Positions 26,047 through 34,175 of a stretch of DNA of 64,000 nucleotides are shown in pieces. The DNA is taken from assembly GCA_965227155.1 (NCBI GenBank), contig OZ245731.1, positions 1,612,001 to 1,676,000 of the forward strand, given 5' to 3'. Below the pieces are notes generated by a model. That model made no database searches. It saw only the letters and a list, made by a program, of their open reading frames with translations, and was not told the DNA's origin. Source of the stretch: UBA6059 sp965227155 (GTDB lineage: Bacteria > Bacteroidota > Bacteroidia > Cytophagales > Cyclobacteriaceae). A program made the position numbers and the translations under genes. The stretch's first letter is position 1. Each line of letters begins with the position of its first letter.

Positions 26047-26983
26047 TAAAACAGTACTTATTACAGGAGGAGCCGGTTTTTTAGGTTCACATTTGTGCGA
26101 CAGGTTTCTAAAAGAAGGCTATCGCGTAATCGCTATGGACAACCTGATCACAGGAAGTCTATCTAACATTGAGCATCTTTTCAAAGAAAAGAACTTTGAG
26201 TATTATCACCATGACGTGTCCAAGTTTGTGCATGTATCCGGGGATTTGGACTATATCTTACATTTTGCTTCACCGGCCAGCCCTATAGACTATCTAAAAA
26301 TGCCTATCCAAACGCTGAAGGTTGGATCACTAGGCACACACAATTTGCTGGGGTTGGCAAAAGCAAAAAACGCGAGGATACTCGTAGCTTCTACCTCAGA
26401 GGTCTATGGTGACCCATTGATCCATCCTCAACATGAAGAGTATTGGGGCAATGTAAATCCTGTAGGTCCCAGAGGGGTGTATGATGAAGCCAAGCGATTC
26501 CAGGAAGCAATGACCATGGCCTATCATACCTTCCATGGCCTTGAGACTCGCATTGTAAGAATTTTCAATACTTTTGGCCCGCGAATGAGGCTGGATGATG
26601 GTCGGGTATTGCCTGCCTTCATTTCTCAGGCGCTGAATGGCGAAGATCTGACAGCTTTTGGTGACGGTACTCAAACAAGATCATTCTGCTATGTTGATGA
26701 TTTGATTGAGGGAATCTACAGGCTTTTATTAAGCGATTATGTACATCCTGTAAATATTGGTAACCCCGATGAAATCACGATCAGAGAGTTTGGGGAAGAG
26801 ATTATCAAGCTTACAGGCAGCAAGTCGAAAATAAGCTTCAAACCCCTTCCACAGGACGATCCAAAACAGAGGAGACCAAATATTACCAAAGCGAAAGAAA
26901 TACTCGGCTGGGAGCCAAAATATACCAGAGCAGCAGGTCTTAAGCCCACTTTAGAGTATTTTATGAAAGCATTAAACAAATAA
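26039..26983 (+). CDS. UDP-glucuronate decarboxylase-like SDR
   Basis: This 314-residue extended SDR has GGAGFLGSHLCDRF at residues 10-23. Phrases typical of UDP-xylose synthases include MDNLITGS, HFASPASPIDYLKMPIQTLKVGS, GPRGVYDEAKRFQE (catalytic Tyr and Lys) and FNTFGPRMRLDDGRV. It is expected to convert UDP-GlcA to UDP-xylose. It overlaps rmlC by 8 bp and is followed after 1 bp by a nucleotide-sugar dehydrogenase. Confidence 0.92.
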   Translation: MANKTVLITGGAGFLGSHLCDRFLKEGYRVIAMDNLITGSLSNIEHLFKEKNFEYYHHDVSKFVHVSGDLDYILHFASPASPIDYLKMPIQTLKVGSLGTHNLLGLAKAKNARILVASTSEVYGDPLIHPQHEEYWGNVNPVGPRGVYDEAKRFQEAMTMAYHTFHGLETRIVRIFNTFGPRMRLDDGRVLPAFISQALNGEDLTAFGDGTQTRSFCYVDDLIEGIYRLLLSDYVHPVNIGNPDEITIREFGEEIIKLTGSKSKISFKPLPQDDPKQRRPNITKAKEILGWEPKYTRAAGLKPTLEYFMKALNK

Positions 26984-26984
26984 A

Positions 26985-28247
26985 ATGAATCAGAATATCA
27001 GGGTAGCAGTTATTGGCCTTGGCTATGTGGGATTACCACTGGCTGTAGAAATTGCAAAAAAATATAGCGTAGTAGGTTTCGACCTCAATAGAAAACGGAT
27101 ACAGGAGCTTAAAGACGGGCATGATCGCACACTTGAAGTTGAAGACGCTGACCTGAAAGCTGCAAGCCATATAACCTACTCTGCGGATGATGCTGAGTTA
27201 TCCGGTGCTAATTTTTATATTGTAACGGTACCTACTCCGATTGATGAATTCAAAACTCCTGACCTTCGGCCATTGCGATCAGCTTCAACCACGGTCGGGA
27301 AGTATCTCAAGAAGGGAGATGTAGTAGTTTATGAATCCACGGTTTTTCCCGGTTGCACAGAAGAGGTATGTGTACCTATACTGGAACAGCAATCAGGCCT
27401 TACATTCAATAAGGATTTTTACTGCGGTTACTCTCCGGAACGCATCAATCCGGGAGACAAGGTTCACCGATTGACGACCATCAAAAAAGTAACCAGTGGA
27501 AGCACGCCTGAAATTGCTAAAATGGTGGATGATTTTTATAATTCCTTCATTACAGCAGGCACACACCTCGCAAGCAGCCTGAAAGTGGCTGAAGCTGCAA
27601 AGGTGATCGAAAATAGCCAGCGAGATATCAATATTGCTTTTGTCAATGAACTGGCGTTGATTTTTGATAAGATGAATATCGACACGCAGGAAGTACTGGA
27701 AGCTGCAGGATCAAAATGGAACTTTCTACCATTTCGCCCTGGTCTGGTAGGTGGGCACTGTATAGGCGTGGATCCATATTACCTCACACATAAGGCAGAA
27801 AGCCTAGGCTACCATCCACAGGTGATTCTTGCAGGAAGAAAGATTAATGATAATATGGGTCATTATGTGGCCTCATCTTTTGTTAAGCTGATGGCCAATA
27901 AGGGGTTAGACTTTACGAAGATGAAAGTGATTGTGCTTGGCATAACTTTCAAAGAAAACTGCCCCGATATAAGAAATTCCCGTGTTATTGATATCATTCG
28001 TGAACTACAGCAGTACCGACTCGATGTATCAGTTTATGACCCGCATGCTGATGCTGAAGAAGTAAAAGCCGAGTATGGAATAACACTGATCGACCAACCC
28101 GATTATGACAAATTCAACGGGATTATTGCTGCTGTTTCGCATAATGAATTTGCCAACATCCCCTGGCACAGCCTGCACTCCAAACAGCGCGTTATTTATG
28201 ATGTAAAAGGCATAATAGATAAAGAAATAGTAGACAGGCGATTATAA
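26985..28247 (+). CDS. Nucleotide-sugar 6-dehydrogenase (TviB/WbpA type)
   Basis: This 420-residue UDP-glucose/GDP-mannose dehydrogenase family protein has an N-terminal GLGYVGLPLAVEIAKKY and a central YCGYSPERINPGDKVH. The catalytic Cys is in VGGHCIGVDPYYL (about residue 258), and a C-terminal UDP-binding domain has GITFKENCPDIRNSR. The ERINPGD and GVDPYYLTHKA phrases favour the UDP-N-acetylhexosamine dehydrogenase branch (uronic acid for Vi-like or O-antigen sugars) over UDP-glucose dehydrogenase. It ends the first block of sugar genes, upstream of cysC. Confidence 0.9.
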   Translation: MNQNIRVAVIGLGYVGLPLAVEIAKKYSVVGFDLNRKRIQELKDGHDRTLEVEDADLKAASHITYSADDAELSGANFYIVTVPTPIDEFKTPDLRPLRSASTTVGKYLKKGDVVVYESTVFPGCTEEVCVPILEQQSGLTFNKDFYCGYSPERINPGDKVHRLTTIKKVTSGSTPEIAKMVDDFYNSFITAGTHLASSLKVAEAAKVIENSQRDINIAFVNELALIFDKMNIDTQEVLEAAGSKWNFLPFRPGLVGGHCIGVDPYYLTHKAESLGYHPQVILAGRKINDNMGHYVASSFVKLMANKGLDFTKMKVIVLGITFKENCPDIRNSRVIDIIRELQQYRLDVSVYDPHADAEEVKAEYGITLIDQPDYDKFNGIIAAVSHNEFANIPWHSLHSKQRVIYDVKGIIDKEIVDRRL

Positions 28248-28252
28248 TCTGT

Positions 28253-28260
28253 TAATTTTG
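28253..28260 (+). promoter_or_regulatory. Bacteroidetes -7 element (TAATTTTG) upstream of cysC
   Basis: TAATTTTG matches TAnnTTTG, just after the dehydrogenase stop codon. It would give an untranslated leader of about 75 nt before cysC. There is no clear -33 element. Confidence 0.35.
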
Positions 28261-28285
28261 CCGCTCAATAAACAGTAATCATATT

Positions 28286-28306
28286 ACTCTATATGTTTTA
28301 TAGAGT
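28286..28306 (+). other. Small AT-rich hairpin in the cysC leader
   Basis: Two 7-bp arms (28286-28292 and 28300-28306) enclose a 7-nt loop. It lies between the predicted promoter and cysC. It has too few G-C pairs and too short a T-run for a convincing terminator. Confidence 0.3.
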
Positions 28307-28339
28307 TTAAAGCCCGGCTAATTCTGGGTGTATTACTTT

Positions 28340-28936
28340 ATGAGCCAATTACACATCATACCACATCAGCACGAAATTGGTCTGGAAGACCGAATAAAGC
28401 GAAATGGGCACCGGCCTTTATTGGTTTGGCTTACCGGCTTATCTGGATCTGGTAAATCAACCATTGCCAATGAGCTGGAAAAGCGACTCTACAAAGAAGG
28501 AATCAGCACCTATATTCTCGATGGGGATAACATTCGGGCCGGACTAAATAAAGACCTTGATTTTAGCGATGAAAGCCGTGTGGAGAATATCCGAAGGATT
28601 GGTGAGGTTGCCAGACTTTTTGTGGATGCAGGATCCGTGGTTATCACAGCCTTTATTTCTCCCTTCGACGCTGAAAGAAAAATGGTAAAGGAGCTACTTG
28701 GTGAGGACTATTATTTCCTTGTACATGTAGACTGCCCATTGGAAGAATGTGAAAAAAGAGATGTTAAAGGTTTATATGCTAAAGCCCGAAAGGGAGAAAT
28801 CAAGCAGTTTACTGGGATAGACTCCCCTTTTGAGATACCGAGTGAACCTAATCTCACGATCAATACTGCCAATGACGATCTTTCTACCTGCGTAAGTCAG
28901 GTTTTTTCAGCTGTAGTTCAAAAAATAAAGCGATAG
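28340..28936 (+). CDS. cysC: Adenylyl-sulfate (APS) kinase
   Basis: This 198-residue enzyme phosphorylates APS to PAPS. The P-loop GLSGSGKST lies near residue 34. ILDGDNIRAGLNKDL, FISPFDAERKMV and GLYAKARKGEIKQFTGIDSPFE are APS kinase signatures. The ATG at 28340 (MSQLHIIPHQ) is preferred over an upstream GTG at 28328. It stands alone rather than fused to cysN, and begins a cysC-D-N-Q set in one direction. Confidence 0.96.
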   Translation: MSQLHIIPHQHEIGLEDRIKRNGHRPLLVWLTGLSGSGKSTIANELEKRLYKEGISTYILDGDNIRAGLNKDLDFSDESRVENIRRIGEVARLFVDAGSVVITAFISPFDAERKMVKELLGEDYYFLVHVDCPLEECEKRDVKGLYAKARKGEIKQFTGIDSPFEIPSEPNLTINTANDDLSTCVSQVFSAVVQKIKR

Positions 28937-28949
28937 ATAATTAGCAATT

Positions 28950-28975
28950 ATTTCAATGCTAAAAATGATTGAAAT
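28950..28975 (+). other. Hairpin abutting the cysD start codon
   Basis: An 8-bp inverted repeat (ATTTCAAT at 28950-28957, ATTGAAAT at 28968-28975) with a 10-nt loop ends on the base before the cysD ATG. In mRNA it would put a stem directly against the start codon. It is AT-rich, so stability is modest. Confidence 0.4.
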
Positions 28976-29881
28976 ATGAAGAGATACAACCTTACCCATC
29001 TGAGGGAATTAGAAGCAGAATCTATATATGTCATCAGAGAGGTATACGCACAATTCCAAAATCCGGGAATCCTCTTTTCTGGTGGCAAGGATAGCATTGT
29101 GGTAACGCACCTGGCCAAAAAAGCATTTGCGCCAGCTAAAATCCCCTTCCCTCTGGTACATATCGATACCGGGCATAATTTTCCGGAAACAATAGCCTTT
29201 CGTGATAATCTCATTGAAAAACTGGGTGCTAATCTCGTAGTGGGTAGTGTGCAGGAGTCAATTGATAAAGGACGTGTGCAGGAAGAGAAAGGAAAAAATG
29301 CCAGTAGAAACTGGCTACAGATTACCACACTGCTTGACGCTATTGAGGAGAATCAATTTGATGCTTTGATGGGTGGGGCACGCCGCGATGAAGAGAAAGC
29401 AAGGGCTAAAGAGCGATTCTTTTCCCACCGTGATGAATTTGGGCAGTGGGATCCTAAAAATCAGCGCCCTGAACTTTGGAATATCTTCAATGGCAAGCAC
29501 CATCAGGGTGAACATTTTAGGGTATTTCCTATAAGTAACTGGACGGAAATGGACGTGTGGCAATACATTTTGCTAGAAAATATTGAGATCCCCAGCCTTT
29601 ATATCGCACATGAAAGGGAGGTGGTTCATCGTAACAACACCTGGCTACCTGCATCAGAGTATTTGAAGATTCGCGATGGTGAGGAAGTCATTATAAAGAA
29701 GGTAAGATTTCGGACGCTGGGCGACATTACCATTACAGGTGGTATTGAGTCAGAGGCTGATACTTTAGAGAAAATCGTGCTGGAGGTTTCCGCTGCCAGA
29801 CAAACCGAGCGAGGTAATCGTGAAGATGACAAACGCTCAGATACCGCAATGGAAGACCGAAAGAAAGAAGGCTATTTTTAG
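28976..29881 (+). CDS. cysD: Sulfate adenylyltransferase subunit 2
   Basis: This 301-residue small subunit of ATP sulfurylase is of the PAPS-reductase/PP-loop type. The PP-loop LFSGGKDSIV is near residue 35, followed by HIDTGHNFPET and GGARRDEEKARAKERFFS. With CysN it makes APS from ATP and sulfate. It lies 39 bp after cysC, with a hairpin directly before the ATG, and 54 bp before cysN. Confidence 0.97.
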   Translation: MKRYNLTHLRELEAESIYVIREVYAQFQNPGILFSGGKDSIVVTHLAKKAFAPAKIPFPLVHIDTGHNFPETIAFRDNLIEKLGANLVVGSVQESIDKGRVQEEKGKNASRNWLQITTLLDAIEENQFDALMGGARRDEEKARAKERFFSHRDEFGQWDPKNQRPELWNIFNGKHHQGEHFRVFPISNWTEMDVWQYILLENIEIPSLYIAHEREVVHRNNTWLPASEYLKIRDGEEVIIKKVRFRTLGDITITGGIESEADTLEKIVLEVSAARQTERGNREDDKRSDTAMEDRKKEGYF

Positions 29882-29935
29882 AGCCCCACCAGCATCAAAA
29901 ATATTTCACAGGAATAAAATATTAAGCTTTTAAAT

Positions 29936-31204
29936 ATGTCAGAGTCTAATTCTTATCTGGATATGGAACTTCTCCGATTTACCACTGCCGGCAGTGTTGA
30001 TGACGGGAAGAGCACCTTAATTGGTCGATTATTATTTGATTCAAAATCTATTTTTGAGGATCAGCTTACTTCTGTAGAATCTTCCAGCAAGAAAAAGGGT
30101 CTTAATCACGTTGACCTATCGCTACTCACGGATGGCCTAAAGGATGAGCGGGAGCAAGGAATTACTATTGATGTTGCCTATCGCTATTTTGCCACTCCCC
30201 GACGTAAATTTATCATTGCAGACACCCCTGGCCATATTCAATATACTCGTAATATGGTGACCGGAGCCTCTACGGCCAACCTTGCACTGATACTTATTGA
30301 TGCCCGCAAAGGGGTGATAGAACAGACCTGTCGACATAGCTTTATTGCTTCCCTACTTCAAATTCCACACATAATCGTTTGTATTAACAAAATGGATCTT
30401 GTGGATTACGATGAAAAGGTTTTTGAGCGAATCAGGGATGAATATGAAAGTTTTGCAGCAAAGCTTGATATTAAAGACATTCGATTCATACCCATCAGTG
30501 CACTTCATGGCGACAATGTGGTTAATAAATCACAGAATATGCCATGGTATGAGGGACCATCATTATTGTACAGTCTTGAGACCATTCATATTGGTAGCGA
30601 TTATAATCATATTGACTGCCGGTTTCCAGTGCAGACGGTCATCAGACCGCATACGGATGAGTACCATGACTACAGAGGTTACGCTGGGCGAATTGCCGGT
30701 GGTATTTTCAAACCCGGCGATGATGTGATGGTTATGCCTTCTGGGTTTACCAGCAAAATAAAGTCGATTGATTCACCTACGGGTCAATTACAGGAAGCCT
30801 TTGCCCCCATGTCCATCACCATGACCTTAGAAGATGATATCGACATAAGTCGCGGTGATATGATTGTACGATCCAACAACTCTCCTGAGCCAAAGCAGGA
30901 TATTGATGTGATGATTTGTTGGCTCAATCCTAAAGGACCTATGCCAAGAGCAAAATATACTTTGATGCATACCTCCAATGAATGCAAAGCACTTATAAAA
31001 GAAATTCAATATAAAGTAGACATTAATACCCTGCACCGTATCGAAGATGATAAATCGATAGCGATGAATGATATCGCAAGAGTACGGTTGCGCACGACAA
31101 AGCCTTTATTGACCGATATGTACAGAAAAAACCGATTTACCGGAAGTATCATTTTAATTGATGAAGGTACACATGAAACCGTAGCAGCAGGGATGATCAT
31201 ATAG
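29936..31204 (+). CDS. cysN: Sulfate adenylyltransferase subunit 1 (GTPase)
   Basis: This 422-residue EF-Tu-like GTPase subunit uses GTP hydrolysis to drive APS formation. G1 is GSVDDGKST (residues 18-26), the switch region is DGLKDEREQGITIDVAYRYF, G3 is DTPGH and G4 is NKMD. Beta-barrel domains follow. It ends where CysN-only proteins end, with no C-terminal APS kinase, consistent with the separate cysC. Confidence 0.97.
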   Translation: MSESNSYLDMELLRFTTAGSVDDGKSTLIGRLLFDSKSIFEDQLTSVESSSKKKGLNHVDLSLLTDGLKDEREQGITIDVAYRYFATPRRKFIIADTPGHIQYTRNMVTGASTANLALILIDARKGVIEQTCRHSFIASLLQIPHIIVCINKMDLVDYDEKVFERIRDEYESFAAKLDIKDIRFIPISALHGDNVVNKSQNMPWYEGPSLLYSLETIHIGSDYNHIDCRFPVQTVIRPHTDEYHDYRGYAGRIAGGIFKPGDDVMVMPSGFTSKIKSIDSPTGQLQEAFAPMSITMTLEDDIDISRGDMIVRSNNSPEPKQDIDVMICWLNPKGPMPRAKYTLMHTSNECKALIKEIQYKVDINTLHRIEDDKSIAMNDIARVRLRTTKPLLTDMYRKNRFTGSIILIDEGTHETVAAGMII

Positions 31205-31222
31205 ATCATACAAATCCAGATT

Positions 31223-31996
31223 ATGAACGAGGAAAATCTTATTGAATTAGCTAAAAAAGCAGTCTTAGAAGCCGGAAAAGTAATATTGGACATTTATCAT
31301 ACTGATGATTTTGAAGTAGAAAATAAATCAGATGACTCGCCACTAACACGGGCCGATAAAGCTGCTCATAGGGTAATTGTTTCTAATCTGGAAAAATCAG
31401 GATTACCCATTCTTAGTGAAGAAGGTGCCAATATTGATTACGAGGTACGTAAAAATTGGGATCGCTTTTGGTTGGTTGACCCTTTGGATGGGACAAAGGA
31501 ATTCATCAAAAAAAATGGTGAGTTTACGGTAAATATTGCACTGATCGAAAAAAACAAACCAATTGCTGGTGCGGTTTATGCCCCGGTGTTGGGTTGTCTC
31601 TATTGGTCTACTATAGAAGGTGAAGCCTTTAAGCTTGAAGATGATAAAAAGGTTAAAAAAATATCGGTCAATTCATTTTCACTTAAGGACACAAACCTTA
31701 CCGTTGTTGCCTCAAGATCTCATTTAAATGATGAAACACAGGCCTACATTGATAATCTAAGCGAGCCTGCACTAACCAGCATGGGTAGCTCACTTAAGCT
31801 GCTGCTTGTAGCAGAGGGAAAGGCTGATCTTTACCCTCGGTTTGCACCAACAATGGAATGGGATACTGCTGCTGCAGATGCTATTGTGCGAGCTGCGGGT
31901 GGCAAAGTGCTTCAAAAAGGGAAAGAAGAGATGTTGGAGTACAATAAAAAGGATTTGCTCAACCCTCATTTTTTGGTGGTGGGCATCAACCAATAA
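31223..31996 (+). CDS. cysQ: 3'(2'),5'-bisphosphate nucleotidase
   Basis: This 257-residue inositol-monophosphatase-like Mg/Li-sensitive phosphatase has SEEGANIDYEVRKNW, the metal-binding DPLDGTKEFIKKNGEF near residue 90, and WDTAAADAIVRAAGG near residue 213. It removes PAP, the by-product of PAPS-dependent sulfotransfer (or of PAPS reduction). It lies 18 bp after cysN. A PAP phosphatase with the sulfate-activation genes fits a pathway that consumes PAPS. Confidence 0.95.
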   Translation: MNEENLIELAKKAVLEAGKVILDIYHTDDFEVENKSDDSPLTRADKAAHRVIVSNLEKSGLPILSEEGANIDYEVRKNWDRFWLVDPLDGTKEFIKKNGEFTVNIALIEKNKPIAGAVYAPVLGCLYWSTIEGEAFKLEDDKKVKKISVNSFSLKDTNLTVVASRSHLNDETQAYIDNLSEPALTSMGSSLKLLLVAEGKADLYPRFAPTMEWDTAAADAIVRAAGGKVLQKGKEEMLEYNKKDLLNPHFLVVGINQ

Positions 31997-31997
31997 A

Positions 31998-32029
31998 TTG
32001 TGCCTCCCATATTAGTTTAACTATTTTTG
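31998..32029 (+). promoter_or_regulatory. Promoter of gmd-fcl
   Basis: TTG (31998-32000), then 21 bp, then TATTTTTG (32022-32029) fits the Bacteroidetes -33/-7 model. It lies 33 bp before the gmd ATG. Confidence 0.55.
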
Positions 32030-32062
32030 GAGCGGCTTAATTATTAGCTTTAAAATTTTAGT

Positions 32063-33172
32063 ATGAAAAAAGCATTAATTACAGGGATTACAGGACAGGA
32101 TGGTGCTTACCTGGCTGAGTTATTACTTGAAAAGGGATATGAAGTACATGGTATAAAAAGAAGGGCTTCCTTATTCAATACTGCCCGAATAGATCATTTG
32201 TATCAAGACCCCCATGAGTCAAATTTAAAAATGGTTCTACATTACGGTGATCTATCAGACTCCATGAATTTAACCCGAGTGATTCAGGAAGTGCAACCCG
32301 ACGAGATTTACAATCTTGGGGCTATGTCTCATGTCAAAGTTAGCTTTGACACACCTGAATATACAGCCAATGTTGATGGTATTGGAACTTTGCGAATTTT
32401 AGAGGCCGTAAGGCTGTTGGGTTTAACTAATAAAACAAAGATCTATCAGGCTTCAACTTCAGAGCTTTATGGGTTAGTACAGGAGACACCTCAATCCGAA
32501 ACAACTCCCTTTTATCCAAGATCACCTTATGCCGTTGCCAAGCTATATGGCTATTGGATTACAGTAAACTATAGAGAAGCTTATGGAATGTATGCCTGCA
32601 ATGGTATATTGTTTAACCATGAGTCTCCAAATCGTGGAGAAACTTTCGTTACCAGAAAAATTACAAGAGCTACCGCCAGAATTGCACTTGGGCTACAGGA
32701 AAGTATGTATCTGGGAAATCTGGATGCTCAAAGAGATTGGGGACATGCTAAAGACTATGTGGAAGCTATGTACCTCATGCTACAACAGGATGAGGCTCGG
32801 GATTATGTGATAGCTACTGGAATTACTACCAAGGTTAGAGATTTTGTCATAATGGCATTTTCACAGGTTGGCATTAGTCTTAGTTTTGAAGGCGAGGGTG
32901 TTAATGAAATAGCCAAAGTGAAATCTTGCCATGGTAAATATATTTTACCTGAAGGTCAGGTTGTTGTAAAAATTGACCCGCGTTACTTTAGACCTACAGA
33001 GGTAGACTTACTTATAGGGGATGCCTCTAAAGCAAAAAATGAGCTTAACTGGCAACCTAAATTTGACTTAAAATCTCTTATTGAAGATATGGTAGAGTCG
33101 GATATTAAACTGTTTGAAAGAGATAAGTTCCTGATGGAAGGTGGCCATGAAGTCCATACACCTACTGAATAA
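32063..33172 (+). CDS. gmd: GDP-mannose 4,6-dehydratase
   Basis: This 369-residue extended SDR has GITGQDGAYLAELLLEKGYEVHGIKRRAS at the start, the family signature. SSFNTARIDH-type, STSELYG and YAVAKLYGYW (catalytic Tyr-x3-Lys) follow. It makes GDP-4-keto-6-deoxymannose, which the next gene converts to GDP-L-fucose. Its stop overlaps the fcl ATG by 1 bp. Codon use here is slightly more A+T-rich than in the flanking cys genes. Confidence 0.97.
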   Translation: MKKALITGITGQDGAYLAELLLEKGYEVHGIKRRASLFNTARIDHLYQDPHESNLKMVLHYGDLSDSMNLTRVIQEVQPDEIYNLGAMSHVKVSFDTPEYTANVDGIGTLRILEAVRLLGLTNKTKIYQASTSELYGLVQETPQSETTPFYPRSPYAVAKLYGYWITVNYREAYGMYACNGILFNHESPNRGETFVTRKITRATARIALGLQESMYLGNLDAQRDWGHAKDYVEAMYLMLQQDEARDYVIATGITTKVRDFVIMAFSQVGISLSFEGEGVNEIAKVKSCHGKYILPEGQVVVKIDPRYFRPTEVDLLIGDASKAKNELNWQPKFDLKSLIEDMVESDIKLFERDKFLMEGGHEVHTPTE

Positions 33173-34101
33173 TGCAGAAAGCTGACAAAATATATATCGC
33201 GGGGCATCGAGGTATGGTAGGGAGTGCAATACTGAGATTATTGCAGCAGGAAGGGTATGATAACCTACTTGTAAGGACTTCTTCGGAACTTGACCTACGT
33301 AACCAGGCTTCAGTACATAAGTTTTTCGATAAAGAAAGGCCTAAATTTGTTTTTTTAGCTGCTGCAAAAGTTGGAGGTATACATGCCAACAATACCTATC
33401 GTGCAGAATTTCTCTATGATAATTTAATGATAGAGGCAAATGTTATCCATGCTGCATACCAATCTAGTGTCTCTAAGCTATTGCTGCTAGGTAGCTCATG
33501 CATATATCCAAAGTTTGCCGAGCAGCCAATTCATGAAGAATCCTTACTCACTGGCAAGCTCGAACCAACAAACGAACCTTATGCAATAGCCAAAATTGCC
33601 GGTATCAAGTTATGTGAAACATATAGAGAACAATATGGCTGCAATTTTATCAGTGCCATGCCTACTAATCTATATGGTCCAAATGATAATTACGACTTGA
33701 ACAATTCGCATGTATTACCCGCCCTTATCAGGAAATTTCATGTGGCTAAGCAAAAAGGCGCCAAAGATGTGGTAGTATGGGGTAGTGGAAGCCCTTACCG
33801 TGAATTTTTACATGTAGATGACCTGGCCCAGGCATCCCTATTCCTGATGAAAAACTATAATGAAAAGTCAACTATAAATGTGGGATACGGCTCGGATGTT
33901 TCTATCAGAACACTCGCAGAAACTATAAAAGAAATTGTAGAGTTTGATGGTGAGATCGTATTTGACACATCCAAACCTGATGGCACTCCTAAAAAACTAA
34001 TGGATAGTAAGAAAATTAATCAAATGGGTTGGCGTGCTTCCATTTCTCTCCATGATGGTATTAAGATGGTTTATCAGGATGTAAATAAAGAAAACTGGTA
34101 A
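33172..34101 (+). CDS. fcl: GDP-L-fucose synthase
   Basis: This 309-residue epimerase/reductase converts the Gmd product to GDP-L-fucose with NADPH. The N-terminal GHRGMVGSAI (residues 12-21) is diagnostic. AAAKVGGIHANNTYRAEF, the Ser-Ser-Cys catalytic region LGSSCIYPK, and YAIAKIAGIKLCE with the catalytic Tyr and Lys follow in order. It forms an operon with gmd and is the last nucleotide-sugar gene before pheS. Confidence 0.97.
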   Translation: MQKADKIYIAGHRGMVGSAILRLLQQEGYDNLLVRTSSELDLRNQASVHKFFDKERPKFVFLAAAKVGGIHANNTYRAEFLYDNLMIEANVIHAAYQSSVSKLLLLGSSCIYPKFAEQPIHEESLLTGKLEPTNEPYAIAKIAGIKLCETYREQYGCNFISAMPTNLYGPNDNYDLNNSHVLPALIRKFHVAKQKGAKDVVVWGSGSPYREFLHVDDLAQASLFLMKNYNEKSTINVGYGSDVSIRTLAETIKEIVEFDGEIVFDTSKPDGTPKKLMDSKKINQMGWRASISLHDGIKMVYQDVNKENW

Positions 34102-34148
34102 GTAAACCAGATTCAATCACTGAAAAATGCTTTTTTTCTTAGCTTGTG

Positions 34149-34156
34149 TACCTTTG
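34149..34156 (+). promoter_or_regulatory. Bacteroidetes -7 element (TACCTTTG) for pheS
   Basis: TACCTTTG matches TAnnTTTG, 19 bp before the pheS ATG. A T-rich stretch occupies the -33 region, without an exact TTTG. Confidence 0.45.
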
Positions 34157-34175
34157 CCCTTCAAAATTATAAGGC

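Noticed and set aside
34095..34140. Terminator after fcl (CTGGT...ACCAG and a later T-run)
   Set aside because: The stem is five bases and the T-run is about 20 bases further on, so the two do not form one element.
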